A stretch of 64,000 nucleotides of DNA from Klebsormidium nitens (lineage: Eukaryota > Streptophyta > Klebsormidiophyceae > Klebsormidiales > Klebsormidiaceae). A model generated the notes under the pieces. The model ran no database searches, was not told where the DNA came from, and saw only the letters and a program-made list of their open reading frames with translations. The translations under genes and the position numbers were made by a program. The stretch is taken from NCBI GenBank assembly GCA_000708835.1, contig DF237044.1, forward strand, positions 124,001-188,000, given 5' to 3'. This document shows positions 53,801 to 64,000 of this stretch, piece after piece; the first letter of the stretch is position 1, and each line of letters opens with the position of its first letter.

Positions 53801-56800
53801 GACCCGTGTCTGTTTTCTAGTAAACCCGTTGGCACGTATGGTAGCAAACTCAATCTACGGTCAATGAGTTCCTCCAAGGGTGGAGGCGTACTTGTTTTAA
53901 AAGTGTTCCTTTTCCACGTCCTCTCTGTAAAAGGAAGTCGAGCCAATACTTTTGCATTTGCGTTGTAGTTTCCCGTCGAAGGCGTCCAGAAACCGTAGTC
54001 ACGGATATGCTTTGTCAGGCCGAATCGTTGCGACTTCCACCGTTCAGTCTCCATTTGTCTCCGCCCCCCGTTCTTATAAGCAGCGGCCGGACATCGACTG
54101 GGCGTTTTCAAGGAAGACGCTGGCATGGAGCGACTCCTGAAGGGCTTCCTCGACGACCAACTACTTTCTTTCATCATATATTCCCTTGCTTCTTATATAA
54201 GCGGGCGCTGGAGATCAACTGGGCGATACCGGGGAGGACGCCGGCATGGAGTGGCTCCTGAAGCTCTATATCGTTGGATTTATCCTGAATTTTCTTTATA
54301 TTTTTCTTTCCGCTTGTCAAATCTCATAATTCGAATATATCCCCTTCCTCTTATCGTAAGCAGGTGCCAAAGATTGACTGGGCAATACGCGGGGAGGACG
54401 CCGGGATGGAGAGGCTCCTGAAGCTCTATTTCATTGCAATTCTCCTGGATTTCCTCTTTTTCTCCGCTTGTCCAATTTCTTAATTCAAATATCCCTTTTT
54501 CTTTCATCATAAGCAGGTGCCAGAGATCGACTGGGCGGTGCGCGGAGAAGATGCCGGCATGGAGTGGCTCCTCAAATCCATTCTCGTTGGATTTTTTTAG
54601 TATTTCTTCCGCTTGTCAATATCAAGAATCCGAATACATCCTTTCCCCTTTTGTTATAAGCAGGTGCCGGAGATTGACTGGGCGGTGCCTGGAGAGGACG
54701 CCGGGATGGAGTGGCTCCTAAAGCGCTTCCTCGGAAAAGGGATTGCCAAATACGACGCTGACCGGAACGACCCGACGATCCCCACCGGAGTCTCAGGGAT
54801 GTCCCCTTACTTGCACTACGGCAACGTCGCGGCGCAGGCAAGCAACCGCAGATGCCGAGATCAAAGTCCCCTTTACGTTTGTTTGACTTCATCTTTTTAC
54901 TGTTGCCGTTCAACCTAGTCGGCGTCGTATGTTGAGTACCTCTTGGTATTTTGTGTCGATGGAGTGCGTGTCTGCTTCGGCTTTGGTTTGGTTTCTGACT
55001 GCCTTCCATGGATCAGAGATCTGTTGAGATTCGAGTTTGAAAAACCGATGAAGTTAAAGAATAGATTTCGATACTTTCGGTGTAAACAGGCTTCGATACG
55101 ATTTGTAGGAACGGGCACTCGCAATACGCTTGTTCCTCAGTATTACTCGCTTCTTCCAATCCTCACTTCAGGGTTGACACCTTGATAGCAGAGAAGTGCG
55201 TCAACTTTTGTATGTGGGAGAGCACACAGAATTTCTTTATTTTCCTTCTAACTACCGGCATCTTCAGTCCCCAATGCACATCAGAAACTCAAACATCGAT
55301 ATAGACTGGGGTGCGGGACTCTCAACAGTAGAGAGAGCTCTCCTTTTTTTTCCTTTCTCGACCTTTTTCAGATCTTGCACAAGTCTCAGACCTTGTTCAC
55401 TCCAGGAGTTTGCATTCTTCAAGAACTCCCAAAGATGGAAAGTCGACGAGTCCGCAAGACGGGCCATTGCACTTAACCAGATCTGAACAGCGGCGGGGTT
55501 CATCGCTTGCGTTAAGAAAAAGAATTTCTCCTAGCAAAGTAGGCAGCAATCCTTTCCAGGGCTGTTTTACAGGTCCACGCGACTTGCCCAGAGGACGTTG
55601 CTTTGTGTATTATTAGTCTGTGATATTTTCCTGTGTTATTGATTAACGGTTATCAATCTGTTAACAATCTGCTTGATTTGTGCAGCGAGCGGCACTCGAG
55701 GCGCGCAAGTACCGTAAGAGCCACCCGAAGGCGGTGGACGCTTTCCTGGAGGAGCTGATCGTTCGACGGGAGCTGTCGGACAACTACTGCTACTACCAGC
55801 CCAACTACGACAACGTGAGCCGCCGGAATCTTCCAGCTTATGTTCCATGACCGTTCCCCATCACTTGGAGTTCAATACATCCAAGCTCCGCGGTTGTGAT
55901 CCGTGAGTTTGCGATAGGGAAGACGGGGAGCAGTCCCTTTGCTTTATCAGCTAATCGACAACGACAAATGATGCGCTCCGACTCTTGCCACCTATAAAGC
56001 TCCTACTTAACCCCACCTTTTCTTCTGGCCATAACCTTCTGCTGCCTTGATCTGGCCCAACGGAAGTTAGGTATACTCACGTCACCCTCCCTCTCCAGAT
56101 CTGCAAAACCGCGTCTCTGCGCCAAGGGGGACGCTGTAGAATTGTTTTGGAGCGACTTGACGTCTTTGCACAAGTACGCCGATGACTCCATGCTGACGTC
56201 ACCCCATTTTCTCGCATTCGCAAGGCGCGTTCATCTGTGCGCAGGAGATACTTCAGGTTCCCGAACTGAATCATGTTACATGACTTCAAAAGTCCGCTGA
56301 TGGAGCTACGCTGACGCCACCCTGTCTCCTCGCAGCTGCTCGGTTCGTTCTTGTGGGAGGGGAAGTCGCTGCAAAGAGCTCGCCGAGCAGATTGCACCCA
56401 GAACACTGTATGACGTCAGCGCAGACGTCGGGTTTGCCTGCGCCACCATGCTGACGTCACTCTGTATTATCGCAGCTGTGATGCGCGTTCCCATGGGCGC
56501 AGGAGCCAACCCGGAGAATTCGTGGAAGCAGATGTTTCGGGGAACCACGTGACGTCATTGCAGGCGTCTGCCGCTGATATGTTGACGTCACCCTGTTTCC
56601 CCGCAGCTGCAAGGCGCGTTCCTGTAGGCGCGGGAGAAGCTGCAGGGGCTCTGCAGAGCGTAGTGAACGTGACGTCATTTCAGCTGTCCGCCGATGGAAG
56701 TATGCTGACGTCTCTCCATCTTCTCGAAGCTTGCATTCGACAGCACCACGCTGACGTCACCTCGTCTCCCCGCAGCTGCAAGGCGCGTTCCCGTGGGCGC

Positions 56801-58951
56801 GCGAGTCGCTGCAGAAGCACGCGGCCGACCCGCGCGAGTACGTGTACACCAAGGAGCAACTAGAGAAGGGGCAGACGTACGACGAGCTGTGGAACGCGAG
56901 CCAGCACGAGATGGTGCACCATGGCAAGATGCACGGCTTCATGCGGTGAGGGTAGGACGTACTTTTGCCGCTTGTGATTCTTTGATTATACTATGGATGT
57001 ACGTCCCATTTGAGAAGTACACGCAAAATAGCACCGGCAAGATGCACGGATTCATGCGGTGGGGCGATAGGGATTTGTTGATTCCACTCCGGAAGTGCGT
57101 TCCACTCGGAAAGTATACGCAGGGTAGCCACGATGAGTCACGACAGGATGCACGATTGTATGCGGTGAGGGCAGACGCTGCGATTGTGCGTGTTTGAGTT
57201 CGAGTCAAGAAGTATGCGCACAATTAGCGACATTCACCATGGCGAGATGCATGGTGAGAACTGTGATGTTTGGGATCGAAGATTCGGCTTGTAGCAAACG
57301 TGTGCATTGCTGACGACGTTTAACGCCTTGTTTATCATGTGGAAAAGGGCTAACTTAAGAAAGCAGCTCGAATCCCCCGCACAGCAACACAACTCTGTGC
57401 TTCACAGCCAGATTCGGCATGTATGCAAAGACACGTAGTTGCCGCAAGCTACACACTAAATATTCTGAGGCTTGAAGCGATCCGGGGTGTGTTTTGAAAC
57501 CCTAGTTCACGTCGCACAGAGACTAGTACAGTTTAATTCAAGGTTACAACGCCCTGCAATGGACCAGGACCACTTCGAAGCGACGAAGCTCAATTTTGCA
57601 CCCGGCCCCTTGAACCGGGCTCCTTGCTGACTTCGGTCTGACGTCAGCTTCTTCCCCCTTGCAGGATGTACTGGGCGAAGAAGATTCTGGAGTGGACTCC
57701 ATCCCCCGAAGAAGCCCTGGCGATCGCTATCGAGCTCAACGACAAGGTTTGTAGTCCTGTTTTGTGCACTGATTGGTGACGGAGACGTGTCTGCCAGTGA
57801 TTTCTGACTTTCTGCTTGTTCTGATCTCTTCTGCTTCCTGGTTGTGAGAAACTACTTAGACTGGCAGCGTTTCTTTCTCTTCGGACCTTTTGAACTCCTC
57901 ACAAGAGCCCCTAGGTTAAAATACGCCGTTTGGAAAGAGTGAGAGTTCATGAATTAAGGGCAGAGAAGACCTTCGCACCGCATTCTTCGCAAGGTCATTT
58001 GAAGCCGCGAAAATTGAACTGGAGAGTTCTTGCGATGCGTGCAGTACCAGATCGACGGCCGAGATCCCAACGGTTATGTCGGCTGCATGTGGTCCATTGC
58101 GGGGCTCCATGACCGGGTTAGTGAACCCCGTCCTAATCCATTTATTTCCGGCCCGGTTTTCTCAGTTTTCTTTCCACTTTTCTTTGCAGTACGAGATTGA
58201 CGGCCGGGACCCGAATGGGTACGTCGGCTGCATGTGGGCGATCGCCGGTGTCCACGACCAGGTGAGGTCAGCAGTGACGTCACGTGTGCCTTGCTTGAGC
58301 TTTTGACACAAGGCACGTACCAGGCGCGGTGAGGTTCCGCGTCGACCAAAAGCTGCTTGGCTCGCCAGCTTCGCATCTCCGGTCCGCGTACAGCTTTGTA
58401 CAGTACCGCTGCGGCTAAAATCTGTACTCGGTCTGTACTTTTGATATTACGTGATCGATTGAAGCGTTCTCATTGGTTCTGACGACCGGAGATGAGCGCT
58501 CAGCCCATTCCGGTCAACGCGGAACTCAGGGTGTAAGCTCAGAAAGGTTCCGCAGCTGTTGGACTGTGGTCGGATGGAGCGCTTCTGCGATACAACAGCT
58601 TTTGGATTTTGAACGATACGCGAAGCTCTTGCACGCAGGTCCGACCAATATAAGAGTGTCGAACCGATTGAGAACCACGCCCCTTGTTACCGAAGGACTT
58701 GCCGAACCACGGACGAAACTTGATTGATATCTGGATGGACTCTTGAATCCAAGTTCGAAGCCAAACTTCATATTTCGTGTTTGTAGGGCTGGGGCGAGCG
58801 GCCAATCTTCGGCAAGATTCGGTACATGAACTACGCGGGGTGCAAGCGCAAGTTCAAGGTCGACAAATACGTGGCTTACGTCAACAAGCTGATGTCAGAC
58901 TTGAAGACGAAGGGGAAGAGCTCTGCAGCGCGCGAGAAGAAGCCCGTCTAG
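50813..58951 (+). CDS. PHR2: Class II CPD photolyase with two possible start codons
   Basis: Nine exons: 50813-51736, 52189-52376, 53295-53454, 54664-54837, 55686-55814, 56776-56945, 57665-57746, 58190-58261 and 58787-58951. They give 687 residues from the first Met or 573 from Met115 (51155). Class II hallmarks are clear: [143 protein letters not shown] and [17 protein letters not shown]. Class II enzymes use FAD and blue/UV-A light to split cyclobutane pyrimidine dimers. Between Met115 and the core is a Lys/Ala-rich, LEA- or H1-like stretch ([20 protein letters not shown]). The longer form adds a Ser/Ala/Arg-rich organelle-targeting N-terminus. Exon 4 ends in a GC donor (CAG|GCAAGC). Introns 2, 3, 5, 6 and 7 contain exon copies. 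Confidence 0.95.
52703..53294 (+). repeat. Four-copy echo array of photolyase exon 3
   Basis: Copies of the acceptor and start of exon 3 begin at 52703, 52857, 53017 and 53160; the true exon begins at 53295. Spacings are 154, 160, 143 and 135 bp. The shared core is ACCAAGGTCCACCGCAACCT followed by GAGTTCCTGGTAGAGTA. Copies carry stops, for example TATAG and TAACAATTC. The copy at 52857 also has a nested 18-bp duplication of CCGGATTTATCATTCAAG. Nearly all of this intron is the array. Confidence 0.95.
54085..54663 (+). repeat. Four-copy echo array of photolyase exon 4
   Basis: Copies of the acceptor and first ~80 nt of exon 4 precede it, marked by GACTGGGC at 54096, 54217 (AACTGGGC), 54376 and 54529, and 54676 in the true exon. 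Spacings are 121, 159, 153 and 147 bp. Similarity rises toward the true exon: the nearest copy reads GTGCCAGAGATCGACTGGGC, against GTGCCGGAGATTGACTGGGC. The last two copies retain AAGCAG acceptors and open frames over [10 protein letters not shown]-like codons. Confidence 0.95.
56194..56775 (+). repeat. Echo array of photolyase exon 6 start, with TGACGTCA in each unit
   Basis: Copies of the intron end and exon start recur before the true acceptor (AG at 56775). Equivalent acceptors end near 56216, 56335, 56475 and 56606, with a partial copy near 56725. The common core is GCTGACGTCACC, then a pyrimidine tract, CGCAGCTGCAAGGCGCGTTC and GGGCGC. Most units keep a perfect TGACGTCA. The exon part is frame-broken in the farther copies. 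Confidence 0.92.
57030..57260 (+). repeat. Downstream copies of the end of photolyase exon 6
   Basis: After the true donor at 56945/56946, three shortened copies of the GKMHGFMR-coding end and donor follow. GATGCACGG-like blocks lie at about 56930 (true), 57042, 57148 and 57247, with spacing near 100-112 bp. The intron flank AAGTACACGCAAAATAG / AAGTATACGCAGGGTAG / AAGTATGCGCACAATTAG recurs as well. Exon 6 is thus flanked on both sides by echoes. Confidence 0.9.
58045..58116 (+). CDS. Intact alternative copy of photolyase exon 8 (exon 8a)
   Basis: This 72-nt block is bounded by a CGTGCAG acceptor and a CGG|GTTAGT donor. It encodes 24 codons ([16 protein letters not shown] then SIAGLHDR), aligned without gaps to true exon 8 at 58190-58261 ([16 protein letters not shown] then AIAGVHDQ). 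It is phase 0 at both ends, has no stop and lies 145 bp upstream. It could serve as a mutually exclusive or added exon. The downstream copy has the stronger donor (GTGAGG) and the residues I expect from the family, so I treat it as the main exon. Confidence 0.75.
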
Positions 58952-59962
58952 AACGAATACTTGTCTTTTAAATTGGAAGCAATCTGCTCCTATACCTAGT
59001 TGCAGTGGATGATGTGAAGAGTTGCGTAAAAAAGCTGTCGTGTACAGTCTGTCAATGCCTGTTTGCCCGGCACCAAATGGTGGTCTGACATCTTTCACGT
59101 GAGAGTCAGTTGATAAGCTTGATCTGGAACCATCAACAACTGACATTACAGTGCGCCTAGTATTAGCGTCACGCTCAGACAAACGTTCCGCTTCTTGAGA
59201 CAACAAACTAAGCAAGCATAAGTTGACAGTCACGATGCCATGTGAGATCGTTGGGCAGGAAAACATATTGGAATTGAACTCGGGACTTTGAGCAGAGGTT
59301 ATCCATGAGCATGACGCAGGCTAAATTTCGACGTCTGCAGAAATTGAGCACGCTCTTTGTTTCTGTGTCCGGCCGGGGCCCCGTAATTCGCATTGATGCT
59401 TGCGCGCGCAGTCACTCATGCGCATTGATGAGTCGTTTCGATTGTGCGCGGCGCACCTTCGGCGATATTTTTTTGCGGGCCGGAGCCCCCCGGCCCGCAT
59501 ATGTATTGCAAGGCGCTAGACGACGCGCGGTACCTTTCACCATGCAGGCATGTGCTGATCCAACATGACCCAGCGTCGCAGCGCATCAGATTACCATATG
59601 TTATCATGATGCAAGCTTACATGCAGGCTTTGATTAGGACATATGTCCGCTAGCTCCGTCGATAAACATGTGCGCTTAATCAGCTATATGTATGCGCACT
59701 TTCAGGTCGTCACCCAACCGTCAGGTTAGAGATACTGGGAGTCCATTTCAACGAATCCGTCAAATATAATCATTCAATCCACGTCATCCTGAATGTATAA
59801 TAAAACATTTGAACTGGGCGTCACGTTGACATTCGGCATTAAGGAGATCTTGCAAGGATAGGCCATTCGACTTTTTATCGAGCTAGCTACAGACGTTTGT
59901 TTCTGAAGAACTCGGTAGCCATAAGATAGATGCAGCAAAACTGGCCCCATAGCTCACCTTCT
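58952..59962. other. Intergenic region between convergent genes
   Basis: One kilobase between the photolyase stop and the end of the minus-strand esterase-like gene. It contains a GC hairpin at 59475-59498 and CATGCA-rich sequence around 59380-59660. No gene is supported. Confidence 0.5.
59475..59498. repeat. Perfect 9-bp GC-rich inverted repeat
   Basis: GCGGGCCGG and CCGGCCCGC flank a six-base loop (AGCCCC), preceded by a run of T. It lies between two convergent genes. It could be a hairpin relic of a small mobile element or a transcript-end structure; no evidence decides. Confidence 0.7.
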
Positions 59963-61354
59963 TTAACGTGCAAAGTTGCTATACAGTCCCCAGCCGTGTC
60001 TCTTTCTCATGTTTGCCTCAAGTTCTTTGTCCTGGTGATCGATGAGAAACTCCTTGTATTCCAAATCGTCTGCATTCGTGCAAAAGCTCTCAAGATCTCT
60101 CATGACATAGTTGAAGTCCAGCAACGCCATTGTTTGATAGAAAGGCTTTGTTGGATGTATGCCGTCTCCGTGCTTCACTTGCAGCCACACGTGTCTTTTG
60201 TCCAGATACTTCGTCAATCTATTGGCGTCGACTACTTTCCACACTTTGTTGTCAGCAAAGTGCCGTTCCTGAATCCTGACAAAAAGGTCCGTCCGCTCGT
60301 TTCGACGGATTGGATCGAGGTAAGGGAATCGTTCCTCGTCGTAAGCCGTCATCGTATGATAGATAAACTTGGTCAAGGGGAGCCCTGTCGTCCCGTTGAT
60401 CGCCCGCGACGCGTTTTGTTGCTCAAGTATCTGCGTCACTTGGATGGTCAATTTCTCCAAGTCATTCTGATAAGACAGTTGGCCTTGCCCATAGAATATG
60501 TGATGCAACCCCATGTTGAATATGACCGCATACGGCTGGACCGAATCCGGCTGAAAGAAGGAGTCGCTGTAGCGTAGAACTTGGATGATGAACTGGGACC
60601 CGAAATATGTGATACAGAAGTCGAACGCCCCGTCTTCCAAGTTTTCCTTCACGAGCTCGCGAGTTCGCTTAGGATCCCAGTTCTGATCGTCCAATGTCCA
60701 AGTCTTACAGGCGCCTCGCTCGAAGCCCGTTCCATTTCGAGGAGCAGACGATCGGCAACAAACTCCGGTCACGAAGTCACGCACGTTCTCCCCACCCAAA
60801 TCGTCAACCATCGACAAGAACTGGTAACGAAGCAGAGAGTCACCCATCAAATGCAGCCAAGCCTGGCCTTTTCTTTTAGCTAGAAAGCTTCCCAGGTCGG
60901 CAATCGTTTTGTACTCCAGGTTGCAGTTCACTTTTTGGACCTGGTCCAACGATGTAAGATTCGCCACTTGAAGGATATCACACGGCACCAAGCAAGTGTC
61001 CTGCTCGACCCCATTGCTTTTGGAGCACCCTTCTGATACTTGGCTCGTAACCCTAAACCTGCCTAGCAACGTCGGCAGAAGAATGGAGTCCGTGGAATAC
61101 ATGTAGTCGCGACTCACGAGTCCAACGAAGAACATTACGAGCCCTGCAGATATCACAAATTTGTCATTGCAATGGTTTTTCGAGAGCTCTGGTAAGCCGT
61201 CCTTGCCGCGTTGCGTTTGAAATGACAAGAATTGTTGCCTAAAAAGTACGCAGGGATGAAGAGGTGACAGGTTCACAGTTGAGTCTAGTGCTCGATCAGT
61301 GAGTGAAGGCAAAGTACTCAGCGAGACTCGTTCGCATGTTCTTCCTTTCGTCAC
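59963..61354 (-). CDS. PC-esterase/SGNH-like type II membrane protein
   Basis: An open frame of 463 residues on the minus strand. A single hydrophobic segment at about residues 66-81 (FVISAGLVMFFVGLVS) would anchor a lumenal domain, as in Golgi type II enzymes. The catalytic-type motifs are GDS at 171-173 (LMGDSLLRYQFLSMVDDLGG) and DGIH at 397-400, spaced as in PC-esterase/TBL-like acyl-esterases or acyltransferases. Several Cys (SEGC, CLVPC, VNCN, TGVCC, GACKTW) could form lumenal disulphides. Known relatives acetylate or deacetylate cell-wall polysaccharides; the substrate here is unknown. The first ~60 residues are less convincing, and a possible acceptor (TTTTTAG|GCAAC in minus sense, near 61240) suggests the true 5' exon may lie further upstream. 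Confidence 0.7.
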   Translation of the reverse strand: MTKGRTCERVSLSTLPSLTDRALDSTVNLSPLHPCVLFRQQFLSFQTQRGKDGLPELSKNHCNDKFVISAGLVMFFVGLVSRDYMYSTDSILLPTLLGRFRVTSQVSEGCSKSNGVEQDTCLVPCDILQVANLTSLDQVQKVNCNLEYKTIADLGSFLAKRKGQAWLHLMGDSLLRYQFLSMVDDLGGENVRDFVTGVCCRSSAPRNGTGFERGACKTWTLDDQNWDPKRTRELVKENLEDGAFDFCITYFGSQFIIQVLRYSDSFFQPDSVQPYAVIFNMGLHHIFYGQGQLSYQNDLEKLTIQVTQILEQQNASRAINGTTGLPLTKFIYHTMTAYDEERFPYLDPIRRNERTDLFVRIQERHFADNKVWKVVDANRLTKYLDKRHVWLQVKHGDGIHPTKPFYQTMALLDFNYVMRDLESFCTNADDLEYKEFLIDHQDKELEANMRKRHGWGLYSNFAR

Positions 61355-64000
61355 ATTTCAGCAAAAAGTGAAACTTTGTTTCCAACTGTTCTGGGATTGG
61401 TTTGAAAATGCTTGTGCAGAGCAATCGTTCTAGGATTAAAACAGAGTCTGTTTTTCAGGACCAGAGTTTGACGTTGTCCTTTCGAGAATGACGAAGAAGG
61501 GTAAAAGGAGTTTCTTACTTTCCGGAGTTTCTTACTAATCGGAGTCAAATGGAGCTTATACAGCTCTTATTGAGCCTTCCAGTTTTGATGCATCTTATGA
61601 AGACCATCCATGATTCTGAAATGCATGAGCGCCTATTGCAAAAGTTCTGCGGTCATCTCCATGCTCTAGGCCAAATGATTTGCAGCTGCCTTTGTTTTAC
61701 CTATGATTCCTTGCTATTGAGGAGATTACCTGGTCCATCTGTTTTCCGATCTAAAAGGAGACACGGCTCTTTTTGAGAGGAGGTCTGATCAACGTCATCT
61801 TACCTGCGGTTCCAGCTAACGAGAGACTGATGGCGCCGGCCCCCGTTCCTACCATAACACACAAGCTCTAGAATGAGAAGGAACCTCCGAATCGAACTTC
61901 CCGATCAAATCTCTACTATTGACTGCTGCCTTGAGTTTGCAGTCATAGTTGACCAGCAGAAGCCTTTTAGCAAGCAGGACGCAAGCAGCCCCTTTTTGGT
62001 TCTAACAAACCGAGTTGATCAATTTGGAATTGCCTAGTGATCATGGAAGGCGAGAAGGCGCGCTGCGCCTCTCTATATAGATCCCTCACCCTCCTCGTTG
62101 AATGATGATAGAAAACGTTGCTCACTTCTCAAAAGGCCGGCAGACTGGCAGATCTGCTTGATGTGACCGGATGAATCTATTATAAGTACAGGACCTCGTA
62201 CTCTGATACGCATACTCTGAGCTATGGCTTGATGGACCTCAAAAGCGTTTTGAGCCGGCGGCTGCGGTCGACATGATGTGACGGGTCCGTACATGTCGGG
62301 GGGGCAACTAAGTCGAAGTCCGTGTCCACTATTTCTGTTTGCAGGCTCTTGCTGGCTTGCGTTGTCGATTTGACTGCATGCAACACTGGTTCCAATCAGT
62401 GACGATCTGGACCGCCCGGATAATTCGACTTCCCCTCTGCGTCACTTGCCTATCCATGATTCGTATGCAATCAGCAAGGATCTAGGATTCACTCTGCATT
62501 TTTCTGCATGCATCATTCTGCATCCCTGTTTTCCCAATCGCTGCGCGCAATTACAAAAAGCAGAAACGACGCGTCCGCATCCGATAGATGGAGTCTCAGC
62601 GCCGCCTGCGGGCACAAGTTTCTAATCGCCAACATGAACGCTCTCTGCATCAGTCTAGAGCGTCACGTGCACCCAAGACCAAATCACACAGCAGAAGCTG
62701 CTCCGAAATGACGAACCTGAGTGGACGTGACGCGGAACCACTCTGCACACTTGCCTGGGCACCACGTCGAAAACTAAAGGCACCGCCTGCTTAGTATCCC
62801 CAGCCTTACACGTCACAGATCTTATCTCCGTTTCTCTGCGCTGCATCTGCATTCCTCGGACGTACAACAGATCATTAATATTGCACGACGTGATAAGTGG
62901 CGCCGAGTCGGATTGGTCTACTCAAAACTTCCATCCGCCTGTATCAAGGACCCTTCGAACTAACCCCGCCTCAAGTCAACGTTAAGGCACCACTTTGACG
63001 ATGAAAGACCTCTATTCCCTCCTACGTCCGTTTCAGCTTCCTTAACCTGATTTCTGCCCCCCCCTCATTTTTCAACGCCGAAATAACGAATTAACGTCGG
63101 ACCGCGGCGGATCTTGGTGGGTTTGGGTCGTACGCAAAGGTTGACTCGAACAAAACAAAGGGGAAGGGCCCACCTTATAACCAAGGGTCGAAACCGCGAG
63201 CCCTCGGACAGCCAACTCGGGGTCGGACATCACCTCCCGGGGTCTGGACAATCTCTCTCTTTCTGCTAACAAGTCCCTTCCCCCCAACTCCAGCGTCCCC
63301 TCCAGCGATCTCTACGACTCGTCCTCAGAAACGCAACCAACAACTTAGAATCCTTGCTTAAGCAGACTGGAACCCCGCTCCCGACCCGGCAGATCCATGA
63401 GGCCGAGATGTCGGAGGAGCTCCGGAAATGTGCATCCCCGTTGCACGGTATAATCTGGCCTATCTCGACTCGCTCCACGTTCTGACGAACGGAATCACGG
63501 CAATACGGGCACAGCGACTTGAAGGCTAACATCAGAAAGACGACGAAACGCGTCATCAGTCCGTCCTTGCGGCCCAGAAAGGGAGCGGAGAGCTTCTTGT
63601 TCTTGCGGCAGATTGTTTCTCATCCGACCTTCAAGGTTTCCCAGGAGTTCATCTTATAGACTGAATTCGAATACCGATTGTGCTCTCTTTTCGCACGCCG
63701 TCACTAGCCAATGCAGCCGCCCATAGGCTTCATGGCCACTTCATCACGCACTTGAGTCAGCGCGGCGCCGCGTCGCGAGAATCGAAAATTGCGGGCTGCC
63801 ATGTACAGTGGCCCTTGGCAGCGCGGCTCAATCCCACTTGGGTGAGATTGAGGCCGGGCCGGCCTTGATTGCATGGCACGGGGCGCGCGGCGCGCTGGCA
63901 ACCAGCAAGTCTGGTCGAATCGTTTCCTTGGCTTGGCGGTGAGAAGGAATGATCAATCTGCATGAATGCGTTTGTGTCATGCATGCCAGTATATTACGTA
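61355..64000. other. No supported gene
   Basis: About 2.6 kb upstream of the esterase-like gene. A minus-strand ORF at 63266-63556 begins with a signal-like MTRFVVFLMLAFKSLCPYC but has no homology I recognise and no splice continuation. A plus-strand ORF at 61549-61776 is Leu-rich and unsupported. No tRNA, repeat array or mobile element is evident. Confidence 0.45.

Overview
The window is nuclear DNA of a plant-lineage eukaryote. Genes are split by GT-AG introns with GTGAG/GTAAG donors and TGCAG acceptors, there is no operon structure, and several predicted proteins have plastid transit-like N-termini. The gene set (a multi-CRM plastid intron-splicing factor, a TGD3-type chloroplast lipid-import ATPase, two plastid-type CxxC zinc-finger proteins, an ATB2-like aldo-keto reductase and a class II CPD photolyase) fits a streptophyte. 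A charophyte alga such as Klebsormidium is my best guess, but this is inference and was not tested by any search.

Layout. 1-2739: 3' part of an ankyrin-MYND gene (+). 2740-8310: no well-supported gene; scattered minus-strand exon candidates lie at 4.2-6.6 kb. 8311-21510: a 13-exon CRM-domain gene (+). 23156-24594 (-) and 25007-27327 (+): a divergent pair of unrecognised membrane-protein genes. 28458-37347 (-): aldo-keto reductase with a 5.6-kb intron. 38737-40737 (+) and 41793-42428 (-): convergent CxxC zinc-finger genes. 42577-42789 (-): KISH/TMEM167. 43238-45020 (+): unrecognised, probably plastid protein. 45671-50004 (-): TGD3-like ABC ATPase. 50813-58951 (+): class II photolyase, divergent from TGD3. 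59963-61354 (-): PC-esterase-like type II membrane protein. I see no convincing gene in 61355-64000.

The splice models of the main genes were assembled by hand from splice sites, phase and homology remembered from the families. Every full model sums to a whole number of codons.

The main discovery is a recurring architecture inside introns that I call exon echoes. Tandem, decaying copies of a segment straddling an exon-intron boundary lie next to the true exon, usually 120-180 bp apart. They occur in three unrelated genes on both strands: CRM exons 2, 3, 4, 5, 7, 9 and 10; photolyase exons 3, 4, 6 and 8; aldo-keto reductase exons 4 and 5. TGD3 shows a short-period version at one splice donor. 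Most copies carry stops or frameshifts, but some are intact. Photolyase exon 8 has a full-length, in-frame alternative copy of exactly the same 24 codons, with its own splice sites. The palindrome TGACGTCA is also heavily over-represented, almost only in introns.
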